Shown: positions 1 to 12,639, counted from the stretch's first letter. The stretch is DNA of 64,000 nucleotides from Allium sativum (GCA_030737875.1 CM060910.1:65666501-65730500), one strand, 5' to 3'. Translations and numbers: made by a program. The notes: generated by a model not told the origin, from the sequence alone.

Positions 1-2772
1 GATTTTTATTTTAAAACTGCAGATATAAAACCTCAATCCAGTTACTACACTATCGATTTTGTCTGTTTAAGGCTGGTACTAGCTTACTTCACCGCCTTAT
101 ACACAATTAAATAGTTTTATATTTTTATAACTTTGATGTTTTATTTTAAAATTGGACTATAAAACATCGAACAAGTTAATGCACTAGTGATTTTTGTCTA
201 TTTCAGGAATTATCCTCTTTTTCCAACTAAGTGTACGAACGTGGATACTTATGTTCTAATGTATTATTACTGTTTACATTATTGATTTGATCCAACCTAC
301 CATGTATAGACTAGCATTCCTTAATTGCAAAACCTGCTAATGTTTAGTTATAAAATTCAAGAAATTTGTATGGTTTGCTATAATAATATCCATAAAGTGT
401 GACATATGTGATCGCTCTGCTGCCTGTTTTATAGAATTTGTGTATGTTTTGCTCCCTTCACATCCTATTTTGGTTTAAGTGTTAGTACAACTTTACCTTC
501 TCATAGTTTTGGTAGGTGCAGTCCATTAAGTTTAATTTTAAATTACTAGAATAAGGTTTACTACATAGGAAATTAGACGGATACCTTTATAGTCAATTTT
601 CAAGTCTATTATCTTTTCGATATTTTGTATATGATAGTAACACATGGTACAACAACAACACATTATGAGCCAATGTAAAACTGTTATTGCTATGCCAAGA
701 CAAGATACCTTCCCGTCGGTGAAATGTAGAATATAACTTTGAACTCAAATCCCATTAACTCCAATTACTTCTTCAAATTTCTACTAATTCAATTTTGATT
801 AGAAAATTGTAATTAGCTTGATGATTTTAGGACTTGATATACTAGGATTTAGGCAAATTCATTACAGTCTTTTTTCAAATGATAATGATTCAGAATATCG
901 CTAGGATGACCTACAAATAAAAATTCACTCAATTTGATAAATAAATCTGTAGTGAGATTCTTGATAAACTTTGTGGAAATATGATTATTTTTTATTAACA
1001 ATAATGTTAGGTAATTTAATTATCTCTTTTGGCTCTTTTAATGCCTCTTTTAGGTAGCCTTAAGGTGTGTATTGGTGGTTGCTTAATGTAGCACTCATTT
1101 TAGCATCACAAATAAGAGAAATGACATGAACAGTAAGGAAAGTTATGTAGTTGTTTGAAATTTCTAAAATTATTTACATGCCACAATTGTCTTGAAGTAT
1201 CGATGACGCCTAAATTATGTTTGATCTGGCTTTTATTCTAGAGGATAGATAATGTATTTAGCTTGACATAAATATGTGTTAAAAAATTAAATACTAATTA
1301 TGTTAATATCTGTGTGTAGTGAAATCCAAAATGCTTTGTAGTTTGCAAACATTTTGTGTTGTTTTATAAGTAAGATTAACTGAAGAATGTAATAGTTATT
1401 ATAGAAGAAGGTTGAAAATAGTCATGATTTTTATTTTTAGATATCATGTTTCCTTTCCAAAATGAAGATTGATTTTTCAACACATCAATGTTAGATGGAA
1501 ATTTGATTGTTTCTAAAATCACTATCACTAAAAGTGCTCTTATTTCCGCTAATGCTTTATATTTTTGCAATGGGCACTTGGTATTTCAAAAGCTAATACA
1601 AAATAAGTTTGATTTTTTTATTGTCATACATACTGTTGGATCTGCAAAACATAACTATTACTTCTGACTGAATTTTTATTTTCAAAAATATGAATTTGTA
1701 TATGTTAATATATGCAGTTTGCATGGAAAATATTTGCAAAAAATGAACTGACTTTTCTGATCTTTATATGTAATTGAAATATCTGTGAACAAATAAAGGA
1801 AATGAAGAGATGAGTGGTATAATTTGGGGATTTTTGATGTTTTTTCATGATTTAGATTTGTTTTAGAAAATTAATGTAACATAAAAGGCATTATATAGAA
1901 AAGTATTTAACCTATCCTGAAACATAATAGGGTTATTTGTCTCGAATTTTTTTATGTGACTACTAAATTCATAGGCACTGCAAATTAATTACTGCTACAT
2001 ATCTAACCATTAGAAGTCTCTTTATTTTGTTCTGTATCTTGCCTGATTTAGTGTTATCGTGCATCTTCAGTCAAATTCAATTGTTTGAGACTGGATTGTT
2101 AAAAATATCTAGCCTATTGTCGTGTGCAAGGAAGGAAAATGGTATTTGCTACATACCGATAGTTCCTGCAATTCTTTGGCTAAAAGAGATATATTCCTAT
2201 TAGAATATCCATTTGCTTTTCAACGTGGAGTTAGATTGCTACATATTAATGTTAATTTTGCTTTATTATCATTACTTTAATCATTAGAAAAATATAAGAA
2301 GTATATTATACTGAGAGGGTGTGCTTAGGATTAACAATACAATCGTGATTGATGCCATCAAAACATCAGTGATGGGATGCACGTAACTAGATACCTCTAC
2401 ACATTTTCATATTCAAGTAGCATATAACTTTCTTTAAGGTCTAGCTATATAACATAATATTAATCGTGATACAACTTTGTAGCTCATATTGCAAAACACT
2501 AACATAAATACATGTGCACAAATGTGGTTGCTATTAAATGTTATTCAGCAAGCAAATTATTTTATCATTTTAATGCCATAGAGTTTTTTGAGTTAGTGGA
2601 ATTTTTGTTACCATATTTTATAATTCTCTTAGTCTATTTGAATTTAAAAGTGAGGTTATTGTGTAACTTATATTTAGGAAAGTAAGAAAAACTTCAAATA
2701 CTCTCATTTTTGAGTTTTTTTAACTTGGAAATCAAAATAGAAACTGAAATCAAGTTTAGCTTCAATCAGAAA
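1..2772. other. AT-rich non-coding DNA
   Basis: I see no supported gene, RNA gene or recognisable transposon end here. Open frames are short and lack family motifs. It forms the left flank of the solo LTR, and its last five bases (TTTCG, 2773-2777 just outside this range) are the target-site duplication. It may be intergenic or intronic host DNA or a very old repeat. Confidence 0.6.
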
Positions 2773-4641
2773 TTTCGTGTGACGACCCCAAAACCCCGTA
2801 CTGCGGTGTTAAGGGTAATCTTTGGAATATAACACATAAACAGATAATAGCAGAACAGAAATAAATAAATACACCAGATAATGAACAAATATTACATTGG
2901 ATAAACAATAATCATCAGAGTTACACAGCGTATAGGATCTTACTTAGTACAAATACAGTTCAGCTATACATAAATGTCTACAGCGGAAAACAAACATAAT
3001 GTACAATAGGAGCTGAACAGCATAAAAAGAGATAAATGATAGAATCCATCTTCAGCTCCAGCTATCCAGAAAGAGCCAGATAACCTGAATACAAGGCTGC
3101 CCATGTAGAAAAAGGGGCATCCGAGTTTGCAAGTGAAACAAACTACGAGTTAGTCATGGGTCTGGTATGAGAAATCTACTTAACACATTTATAATATGGC
3201 TAATCACAGGGCCACACCACTTTCGCGGAACGGGTTCACTCTATTAGATTGCCAGTGCTTCAAAACAAATAAATCATTTAAACATCGCAATGCTTTTTAT
3301 AAAAATGAAGCCATTATAAGACTCAGTTCCCATCACACAATGCAACGCAAACCGGAGGATAGAGTTTTACCTTATAATGGCCAAAATATGCTTGATACGA
3401 ATAAAACAAAGGAATTTTATATTATAGCTAGTGCTTATATGTTTCAAAAACAATTTCAAATCATAAGTATCAATCATAGACGGCATTAATGCCCCATACC
3501 ACTACGTCGCCATATTTAGGTATACAATCAAAACCGCACAGTCACGTATTTGGAAATTGGAATTCCATCATGAACCAAGGCAAAAGATAGTCCTTACCGA
3601 ATTCGAGACGCTCTAGCCCTGTCTCAGGACCCAGACTCAGGTGGGCCCTTGGATCGTCAGGGTCGGTCCACCGATGTGGATTATTATGACTGAACATTAC
3701 GTTTCCCCGCCATTTGGGGCGTAAATGAGCCAACGAATGACTCCATCGGTCCCGGATCGACCAATATAACCGAGGCGCCTCGCAACAGCAACAACCACAT
3801 AGATGAAAAATAGTATAAATGTCAGCCAGTTTAAGCACCGACACCACCTCTAGCTAGAAGGAAACGCATGCCCTCCCTGAGATCCTTCTCCCTTTTTGGT
3901 TCATACCGGGTTGTGAGGCTCGCGAATTCACGTTATACACAAAGCTTCGCCACACAGGAGGTGCTTTGATCATCAACCACAAGACTTTGCTTTTCAACAG
4001 AAGCCCTGATCACTGCATCTTAGCATGCCATACAGGAAATTCACACCTTGTAACTGATGGTTATCAATCACACTGAATGAATTCCAATGTCAGACGCACA
4101 GTCCATTTGCAAGTCCGTTCTGGGTCAGAACGAAACCGGAGGCACTATATACCTCGCATATCCATCGATCTCCACTTACGTCTGGACGATCACAACTCAT
4201 TACCTATATTTTGGGATGCCTCCCAATTAGGACATCAGTTACCATCCAAATGAGGCGAAGATTTCCGGTCTTCAACCACCATCTTCATCTTCGATTTCTT
4301 ATCGTCGATTTAGTTATTCAGAATGGGATAAACCCGGTCTTTCTGAGCAAATTGCGTATATAATAAACAAGTGCTACACAAACACACATACGCCTTCTTT
4401 CAATTCATTAGTCACTAACCGTAAATCAGTAAGAGAACGATTTCCCAAATATTAACCCCGAAGGCCGAAACCAACTTCAGATCAAAACCCAGGAAGCCAT
4501 TCGACTTAACTAACCTTCAGTTAATTTCTAAATTTCTCATTCCATATCGTTTATAATATTTTATAACGATTTATCGCTATTTCTATTTATTTTAAAATAG
4601 CCAATTTATTCAAACGACGCTTCGGGCCATAACGCGGCCAT

Positions 4642-5067
4642 GGCGCTGTTTTTCTTCAGATTTGATTTACACATATATGAAAATCTAACCGTTGGATCTT
4701 CACAAAATTTATATCATTCGAAAAATCTTTTCAAAATGAATCCAACGGTTCCAATTTTAGGAAAATCCGACGGTCGGTTCTCCCGGTTTGAAGTTTCGAT
4801 TTCAAAATACGAACTGCGGCGTCGTTATTCGATTTAATTTAATTATATATATATAGTCGATTCTGGCGTTGTTTTTCTTCAGATTTGAATTAAACATTCC
4901 AGACAATCCAAACGTTGGATCTTTACAAAGTTGGTGTCGTTGGAAAGATATTTCCAAAGCAAACCCAACGGTTTTGATTTTGGGAAAATCCGATGGTCGG
5001 ATCTCCCGCACTAATCGTTTGAAATCGCGGTTTCAAAACACGAACTGCAGCTTCGTTATTCGATTTA

Positions 5068-5085
<18 letters not shown>
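4642..5085. repeat. Two tandem copies of a 223-bp unit in the family 1 LTR
   Basis: Units start at 4642 (GGCGCTGTTTTTC) and 4865 (GGCGTTGTTTTTC). Each carries an inverted pair, AACCGTTGGAT (or the variant AAACGTTGGAT) and ATCCAACGGTT (or CCCAACGGTT), able to form a hairpin. The same pair of units occurs in the other LTR from 27076 and 27321. Confidence 0.8.

Positions 5086-5098
<13 letters not shown>
5075..5098. repeat. (TA)n microsatellite
   Basis: An uninterrupted TA run between LTR repeat blocks. The other LTR has a broken, shorter TA tract at the matching place (about 27531-27556). Confidence 0.9.
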
Positions 5099-5329
5099 AT
5101 CTATTCTTCGATTTCAAAACCAGTTTCTTTTCATATATTTGATAAAAATGATATTTTTATCCAACAAACATTTATTTCAACACTTCACTATTTTTAACAA
5201 TTAATGTATATAATAAAATATGATTTTTAATGCAAAACAATTTATTTCAAAACATGACTATTTTATATAGTTCATATAGATGATAAAAATATGATTTTTA
5301 TTATAAAACAATTTCTTTCGAACCTGAAT

Positions 5330-5945
5330 GTCATTCAACACATAAATTTCTATTCAACCAATGAATTTCGATTCAACACATGAATGTTTTCTATAGTTTG
5401 CATATATAGAGTAAAAATGTGATTTTTATTGTTAAAATAATTTATTTAAAACTAGAGTACCATTCAACACATGAATTTCTATTCAATGAATGAATTTCTG
5501 TTCAACACATGAAGGTTTTCTATAGTTTGTATATATAGAGTAAAAATGTGATTTTTATTGTTAAAACAATTTATTTAAAACACGAATACCATTCAATACA
5601 TGAATTTCTATTAAACGAATGAATTTCTATTCAACACATGAAGGTTTTCTATAGTTTGTATATATAGAGTAAAAATGTGATTTTTATTGTTAAAACAATT
5701 TATTTAAAACACGAATACCATTCAACACATGAATTTCTATTCAACGAATGAATTTCTATTCAACACATGAAGGTTTTCTATAGTTTGTATATTTAGAGTA
5801 AAAATGTGATTTTTGTTGTTAAAACAATTTATTTAAAACACGAATACCATTCAACACATTAATTTCTATTCAACGAATGAATTTCTATTCAACACATGAA
5901 GGTTATTCAATATATGAAAATAATTCTAACACATGAATATTATTC
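5330..5945. repeat. 129-bp tandem repeat array, about 4.5 copies
   Basis: The word TTTTCTATAGTTTG recurs every 129 bp (anchors at about 5382, 5511, 5640 and 5769). Within a unit the shorter word GAATTTCTATTCAAC is itself repeated. Units are AT-rich and carry stops in all frames. The same array is at about 27780-28390 in the second LTR. Confidence 0.88.
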
Positions 5946-6268
5946 ATAATTTCGGCAACATAACGGCAGGGTAGTTAAAACCGGGGTCGTCCGTAGTATG
6001 GCTCCTCGCTCTACCTTAATGCCTCGCAGCTTTTGACAATGGGAATTCATGCATCTAGTTCGCACGCAGGCGGCATGTATATTTTTTTCATTTCCACAAA
6101 CTAATCCTATGTGGTTTTAACCAAATAATTCTCAACCACAAACGGGTATCTTTCAACCACAATCAATCAATTTCAACCACAAACAATTATAATCAACCAT
6201 TCGCTGTCAACCAATTTTCACACCAATCACAATCAATAAATATCGTCCATGGTTTGTGGACGAGGGGC

Positions 6269-6269
<1 letters not shown>

Positions 6270-6302
<33 letters not shown>
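6270..6302. repeat. (TA)n microsatellite
   Basis: A TA run of about 33 bp following GACGAGGGGCG. It is present at the equivalent site of the second LTR (about 28710-28742). Confidence 0.9.
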
Positions 6303-6307
<5 letters not shown>

Positions 6308-7299
6308 GCATTTCACTTCTATTTCAACACATATATAACTTATACATCGAACGTACAATTTATACAACGCTTATACATGAGGTGTACAACGCTTATATAA
6401 CTCATACATCGACTATATAATTTATACATCGTCGTTTTCCATATCGTTTATAAATTAGAAATCTCACATTGGGTTCCACTGCAACAAAAATAGCAGAAGG
6501 ATCATAAAAATATGTGGTCTGTTCTAGAATGTAGAAGACGTCCACACGAGTCCAATGTCTCTTGTTTCACTGAATTTCGTCAACAAATGAAAAAGATATG
6601 ATTTTTACAGTGAAATTAAAAACCGTAGCGCTTAGAAGTGCTATAGAATAGTTGAAATAATAATTAGCCGTTACCTTCCAATATCCTTCAAAACTAGGTT
6701 TTCGATTTGCGACCAATCCGTAGCACGATACGCTGATCGGGTTGTACCACGTCGAAGAGGGCCGAGAGGCGCTCAGGAACGTGGTGGTGGCGTCTGGTTC
6801 AGTGGCCAGAATCGTGGTCGGCGGTGCTCCAAACAGGCCAACTTCAGGCGCTCGATTCTCGAGGCACACGCAACGAGGGGGTTCGATTCAGGTATGGATG
6901 TGAAGCACAGGTCGAGAGCTTCAAAACCCACTATGGCGTCGATGGTTTCGTGGAGTGTGGGAGGAAAAATCGAAGAGAGAAGGAAAGAAGAGGGTTCCGC
7001 ATTTAATCGGCTGTCGGGGAGAGAGAAAATCAGTTTTCCGGATTTTTAAAATAATAAAGAAAAAATATGATTGGCCCGTGGTTATTTAAATTGGAAAATA
7101 CCACTTTGACCATACGAACTCCAATCCGAACCCAACGACTGTCGTACCTAGCTAAGAGCCCTCATTACGAACACAATGAGATATGTTTCGTAGGCCCATT
7201 CGACTGTTTCAGTCAGATTTCCTTCAATTTAAAATATATAACATTCAATATTCGATTTGAACGTACATTTCAATTTGCCAGGGCCACAAAGTGATTCAA

Positions 7300-7745
7300 A
7301 AAATTCCAGAAAAATAAACCTAGCTATGTTTTGACGATACTGTCCCAACAAAAATAGTTTCGTCGAATTATGGGGTCGTTTGCAAAATGGCCCTTTTTTG
7401 GTCGATCCAATTTTATAGAAATCGACCAAACACATTTTCCTTCGCCACGCTCACATATTAACTTCAAAAATTATGAAATTTGAAACCTATCAATAATTTG
7501 ACATCCCGAATCCATCAAAAGTGGTTTCGTCGAATTCTGAGGTCGTTTGCAAAATGGTCATTTTCTGGTCGACCCAATTTAATAGAAATCGACCACACAC
7601 ATTTTCCTTTGCCACGCTCACATACTAGCTTCAAAAATTATGAAATTTGAAACTCAGCAATAGTTTAACATCCCGGATCAAACAAAAGTGGTTTCGTCGA
7701 ATTCCGAGGTCGTTTGCAAAATGGTCATTTTCACGGGTTATATAA
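7300..7745. repeat. 167-bp tandem repeat, about 2.7 copies, near the sense start of the LTR
   Basis: GTTTCGTCGAATT recurs at 7357, 7524 and 7691, exactly 167 bp apart, with AATGGTCATTTT-type words following each. In sense orientation the array lies 360-800 bp into the LTR, at or just downstream of the candidate TATA box. It is duplicated in the LTR at 25209-30547 (about 29745-30185). Confidence 0.85.
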
Positions 7746-7747
7746 AC
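7738..7747 (-). promoter_or_regulatory. Candidate TATA box of the family 1 LTR
   Basis: The minus strand reads GAGTTTATATAACC here, about 360 bp into the LTR. The second LTR has TTTATATAGCC at 30182-30189. Position and sequence fit a core promoter. No transcript evidence is available. Confidence 0.4.
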
Positions 7748-9259
7748 TCCACAGCGACCTTTCAGAAAATTCATTTGGCCATAACTTTTGCTTCCCGCTA
7801 TGAAACTTCGATTTTTCAGATTCTTTAGAAAGGTATTCACTAAAGATTTAAATATTTTTGGTTTCACTCAAATCCGTTTTGTTTTGCACCCGGTACAGTC
7901 AGCCAAAGTTTGAATTCAAATTTTGAAACTACCGCGCAATTTCTGGCCTTGTTTATAAATAGAAATAATTATATTCATTTTCAATGTCGATTCAAACTTA
8001 CTTTTCATTGTTATTATTTAAAATATTTATTTTAAATATTTCGAATCCACTAAAATAGCCAATTTAAAATTTTTAAATTGGTTCAGATTTTCCGGGTCGT
8101 TACATTTCGTAACCTGTATAATTATGGAAAAACGACAGTTAATGCATGCTTGTGTGAAGTTGAATATCGTTTGCAGAAATAATTGACTACAAGGGTTGTC
8201 CCGGTGTATCCTACTGTTCAACGTGGACTAGTAGGTTGTTTGCAATATAGAATAAAGCCATGGATCAAAACATTATGAAACAAAGCCAAATCCAAAGAGA
8301 TGTAGCAGTTTTTTTAGTGCCAAATGCAAGCCCATTGTTTCATGCTTTATTTTTACTTTCCTTTTGTTTGGTAATTACTATATTTTCAATCATATTTATA
8401 AATCGTCAGGCCAGCATATGAAGATTAGGTACTACTACAAAGTATTTTGGGCATTACACAATTCAATAGGAGGCTTCTCATATAGAGAATAAGAAAATGG
8501 AGATACCATAGAAATTTGAGAATATGAGTTTGAAATAAAGTCATGATCAGTCATGGAGTTCAAAATTCAACCATTTCAACTAATTTAAGTAGCAGTGTAA
8601 GGCATTTGCCTTAAAACTCGAATAAACTAATTTAAGAAACCTTTTTGCTTGAAATACTCAAAAATATGTGTAGAACAATTTTGTTTGAGATTTTAAATCA
8701 TGTTTACCTTAAAGTTGGATTGATATAGCACTTATAGTTAGTCAAGATAGTTTTCTAACTAAAATTCAAGCATTATCCTGAATTCATTCACCTTTAATTT
8801 GACATTTTTTTATTTTTCCATGTTGATTTTGCTATTTTCAATAAGCTTTGCATATGTGGATGAAATGAAGTCAATAAGTAGCTTTCCGCTGAAATTTACC
8901 TAATTGACATGTGTGGTAAGTTATATATTTTACTCTTTCTGGTTTGTCATCAGTTAAAAAAAAAGTGAAACAACGTATTTTGACCATATAGCGTTGGGAA
9001 GGCTTTATGCTATTTGTATCATGCCATGGCATTTTAACAATGTTGATGTATTAGCTATATGAGAGTCGAACATTGCTCAATTGAAACTTCTCTATCTGCA
9101 AAAATTATACTTTTCAAGTTGGGTGCCATCAATGTGGATGGATATTTAATGTAGTTTATGCTAGTTCTTGCTCCTAGCTATAAAATGTGTGATGTGTTTC
9201 TTAACTGAACCTAAATCAGAAGTACTTCAACTTTTATAGATGCACAATTTTTTAACCCT

Positions 9260-9574
9260 TTGCAACCTCATATTGGCTTCTTCGGTTGTCTACTAATTGT
9301 TTTATATTTAAATTTAATACATGGTACATATATGCATGTAGAACCATTTTCCTATTTGGTTATGATCTCTCAGCTACAATATTTTGGCTACACCCCGTGT
9401 GTTAATCACGGGTTCGCACTAGTTCAAGAGACAATTCACGATGAATTGAGAGTAGTGTGCTCAATGATTGTAAAACATGATCGATTTGAGCTTCAGATGT
9501 CAACAGAAACCCTAACCTTTCAAAATACTTATAGTGATATATTCTGGTGTTTACATGGGAGCGTGTATAGATAA
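9260..9574 (+). other. Unrecognised short open frame in duplicated flank
   Basis: A 104-residue open frame without a family I recognise. It starts with a hydrophobic stretch (about residues 6-20) that could be a membrane or signal segment by composition only. The second copy (31706-31942) keeps the frame but stops after 78 residues through a CAG to TAG change. No promoter, intron signals or start context can be argued. It is listed because it is the longest conserved frame in the only non-retroelement DNA here, not because coding is likely. Confidence 0.15.
9394..9412. repeat. Short hairpin CCCGTG...CACGGG
   Basis: A six-bp inverted repeat (9394-9399 and 9407-9412) with a 7-base loop, in the duplicated flank. 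It is kept in the other copy at about 31840-31858. Confidence 0.5.
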
Positions 9575-9582
9575 TAACTCCA

Positions 9583-9655
9583 GAGAATAAATTCTCGTCA
9601 CCCTGTTAAAGCCTGAGGGAGTGTGTATTTTAATTGCTTTAGAGAATAAATTCTC
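9583..9655. repeat. Paired palindromes GAGAATAAATTCTC
   Basis: The 14-bp palindrome GAGAAT-AA-ATTCTC occurs at 9583-9596 and 9642-9655, each followed by GTCACC. Both are preserved in the duplicate at 32029-32042 and 32088-32101. The function is unknown. Confidence 0.75.
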
Positions 9656-11545
9656 GTCACCTCGTCCCGTGTGGGAAATAAATAATTTATGTGCCGTATC
9701 TAATGACTAGAGAGATGTGATTATTGTCAACTCCAGACCCGTGGGGGGTTTTTATTAATCTGGCAATTTATCGTTACATTTTTATATAGTCATATCAGTC
9801 GTCAGTTCAACCTGTAAAATATAGTCATCGCCATACAAGCCTCTCGCTCGTATGGTAAATCTTCCAACTCGTCACACAAGCTTTAAATGCGTATGTCGTA
9901 TATGATGAAGTATGCCTATCTTCAAGAAGTATGTCATGTAATTTAGTTCAAAATTAATTGTTACTATCCTATGGCGATGTTTATTATTACACACAGAACA
10001 ACCAGCACTCCTGTAACACCCCACATCCGCTAAGGTCACTCACAAAGGGAATGCACTAGCATTGGTGGAGCATTATCTAGGTAAACATACATAGAAATAT
10101 TACAAGATAGAACATATAAAACAACGGAAAAAGAACCAAATTTCATTGCTTTAAAATCTAGAAAGGTCTAAAGCCTTTTACATCAAAATGCCATTAAATC
10201 CATTACATCGAAATCTGTCTTGCAATAGTAAAGAAGCATAAACCATAGTCATAAATCATTCCCCAAATAAAGCAGCAAAGCAAGCCATAGCCAAGAGAAA
10301 TCCAAGCAGTACATGAAAGAGCCTTGGAGCTTGGTAAGATCTGAACTAAGCTGTATTCCCACCCTGCGAACCAGGGGGGAGGAAACGAAAGAAAAAGAGG
10401 CGAAACAAACTGGTTCAGTCATAAAGACTGAGTAAGTCCTAGTGGCTTTCAGCATAAAAACAGGTGAAGATAATATGGCATGAATAAACTGAAAGTAAAC
10501 TTAAGCATGATGACAAGGTAAGCTACAGGCACGATGAATCAAGTATAACATCCCATGCTTCCTATCAAGATTATCATCACAAGGTTCCTACCAAGTTTCA
10601 CATTGCAAGGTTTCTATTAAGTATAACATCGCAATATTTCTAAGCTTCACCATTCCACTATTTTCTTTGATATCCCATATTCTCTGCACCAACTGTACTA
10701 GTACCCCAACCCGTATCATCCTTTCCATGTATATGTACAGTCCCTTGCCATATATCGTACGGGTTTCATCACGTATTTCTATACTACTTCAACGTAATGC
10801 CACCATTCTTGAAATCGTTTGGACTACCACCCTTGTTCTGGCTAGGTTTCCTTATCATGAACTATCGCGTGTTCAACTAGGATTTATGCCACCTAGGACC
10901 ACTAGGGATTATGCTACCTATTGAACGTTTTCTAGATTCATTTAGGGTTTATGCCACCTAGGACCACTAGGGATTATGCTACCTAACGAATTCCACGTAA
11001 CGATCTATTAATCGATTGGATCCCTACAAGTCCTAGCTCTTTCATGTGTCTGTGTCATACGGCCTAATCACGAAATGTAGTCACCTGTGCTAGGTCCACC
11101 ATAGGGTGTATCAAGCCCTAGAATGCCAACCACCGACACGAATCAAGCACGCAAAGTGTAAACCTACTGGTGCCTAATGCCTGCTTTTTCAACTCCGGAA
11201 TACGTGCACGACCATAGTCCGCCTGAACCTACAATGGCGCACCAACTCAGCCGTCGTTCTGGTCGCTTACAATCAGCCCAGTAATCGTGCACCACCCTGG
11301 ATAGTTCCAGGTTACCGTGATACATCTAGTGGGTTACTGCTGAAAAGGACCGCGCAACTAGGGTTTCTGTCCCATAGGTTAAGTGTTGTCATTTAAATTC
11401 GAGACTTAACCCCATCAGCCTAGCATGTCAAGTTGGTTAAGTGTTGTCATTCAAGTTCGGGACTTAACCCGCCTACGTGTCATGTCAAATTGGCTAAGTG
11501 TTGTCGTTCAAGTTTATGACTTAGCCCTACGAATCATGTGTCAAG

Positions 11546-11875
11546 TTGGTTAAGTATATTCAAACGGTTCATGACTTAACCCTATCAAATCATCATGTCA
11601 TATTGGTTAAGTATATTCAAGCGGTTCATGAGTTAACCTTATCAAATCATCGTGTCAAATTGGTTAAGAATATTCAAGCGGTTCATGACTTAACCCTATC
11701 AAGTCATCGTGTCAAATTGGTTAAGTATATTCAAGCGGTTCATGACTTAACCCTATCAAGTCATCGTGTCAAATTAGTTAAGTATATTCAAGCGGTTCAT
11801 GACTTAACTCTATCAAGTCATCGTGTCAAATTGGTTAAGTATATTCAAGCGGTACATGACTTAACCCTATCATGT
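11546..11875. repeat. 57-bp tandem repeat with hairpin core, 6 copies
   Basis: Units repeat every 57 bp (for example TCATCGTGTC at 11704 and 11761). Each contains the inverted pair GGTTAAGT...ACTTAACC, about 18 bases apart. Because 57 is a multiple of three, one frame stays open and yields a spurious protein of repeated 19-residue units. Upstream, 11380-11545 holds older, diverged units with the same GGTTAAGT/ACTTAACC core. Confidence 0.9.
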
Positions 11876-11900
11876 GGCATTAATTCTTTAATGCACCCCA

Positions 11901-12092
11901 ACCTCTCACATCAGACCTGTTGTTGTGGTCACTGGATATGTCGGGCGGTTCCGGGCAGATTTACACCACAACTCAGTCTGACCTCGGGTTTCAAGCGCTA
12001 TATGACCAACTACCCACATTGGATCCTATTATTTGTAGTAACTGGATTTGCCGGGCGGTTCCGGGCAGATTTACACTGCAAACTCAACCCAA
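11901..12092 (-). promoter_or_regulatory. Two stem-loop modules of the lineage B LTR (family 2, 3' LTR)
   Basis: Module 1 pairs GTTGTGGT (11922-11929) with ACCACAAC (11965-11972), with an outer TCAGA (11911-11915)/TCTGA (11977-11981) pair. Module 2 pairs TTTGTAGT (12032-12039) with ACTGCAAA (12075-12082, one wobble), with an outer TTGG (12019)/CCAA (12089). Both loops carry the same CCGGGCAGATTTACAC block. In sense direction they lie about 1.9-2.0 kb into the LTR, far downstream of the TATA box, so they should be in the transcribed leader. Related modules occur in families 3 and 3b. Confidence 0.65.
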
Positions 12093-12639
12093 CCTCAAGT
12101 TGGCCATTTTCATGTTTATTCTAATGTCATGTCCATGTTCAAGTTTCATGTCAAGTTCGTGTCAAGTTTCTAAGCGAGTTTCCTGTCAAGTTTTCATGTC
12201 AAGTTTTCAGGTTTCAACTTATGCCTATCATCAAGTTCATGATTCATATTCATAAACAATTCATGTTTTTCCTAATCTTCCCAAATCGTATTCCCGTCGC
12301 ACGTAAATGTGAATCGATCTATACACAAGTAAATCCAATTCCTAAATGAAAGGGGAAGACATCAAAGCTATGATAGGCAAAAGAACGAGCACAAGGTGAT
12401 AAATCTAACATGATATAGCTTGAGACAATTGGTTATAACATCCTTGTCATATAGCATAATAGTCCCAAAAACATTAGGATTACAGATCTAGCATAATAAG
12501 GCGATAGGCATAAAAGAATAGGCATGCAAAAGCAAGCCAAATACAAGGATAATGGATCCAATGGTTTTGGTGTACATAATAGCGAATAAACTAAGCAAGT
12601 CACACCCTAGGTATAAGATCCAACAAAATGCCAATTCGG

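Larger units (their letters stand above)
2778..8104 (-). mobile_element. Solo LTR, family 1 (Tekay/Del-like Ty3/gypsy)
   Basis: This is a 5.33-kb LTR. Read on the plus strand it begins TGTGACGACC and ends GGGTCGTTACA, and it is flanked by the perfect 5-bp duplication TTTCG (2773-2777 and 8105-8109). A second, closely similar copy lies at 25209-30547, where it abuts a primer-binding site and gag-pol on the minus strand, which fixes the sense as minus. TSDs on both sides without internal genes are the signature of a solo LTR left by LTR-LTR recombination. The length is unusually large for an LTR and is built partly from internal tandem repeats (223, 129 and 167 bp units). The family assignment rests on the linked gag-pol of the second copy. 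Confidence 0.92.
8105..10011. other. Right flank of the solo LTR; 8105-9876 is duplicated at 30548-32323
   Basis: AT-rich DNA without a recognisable gene. From the TSD (8105-8109) to about 9876 it matches 30548-32323 almost base for base apart from scattered substitutions and small indels. The copies part company just after TCACA. The rest (9877-10011) continues, past the family 2 insertion, at 20221. A frame starting at the LTR edge (about 8105-8280) is open in the other copy but has a stop here, so I do not call a gene. The end of the segment, ACTCC (10007-10011), is the family 2 TSD. Confidence 0.8.

Noticed and set aside
3196..3489. 97-residue plus-strand frame, related to 25629-25898
   Set aside because: Antisense to the family 1 LTR and changed in end and length between the two copies; no motif.
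8105..8280. Possible exon starting at the LTR edge (open in copy 2 to 30721)
   Set aside because: Copy 1 has an in-frame stop, the upstream part lies in the LTR, and I recognise no protein family.
9405..9430. GGTTCG-containing stretch that resembles a tRNA T-arm
   Set aside because: No acceptor, D or anticodon arm can be built around it.
11380..11875. Regularly spaced palindromic repeats resembling a CRISPR array
   Set aside because: Units are contiguous without unique spacers, sit inside an LTR and occur in a plant genome.
11546..12124. Open frame of 192 residues (and 256 residues at 17736-18506) with 19-residue repeats
   Set aside because: The frame is open only because the 57-bp DNA repeat is a multiple of three. 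It is antisense to the element, has no family match, and is not flanked by a promoter.
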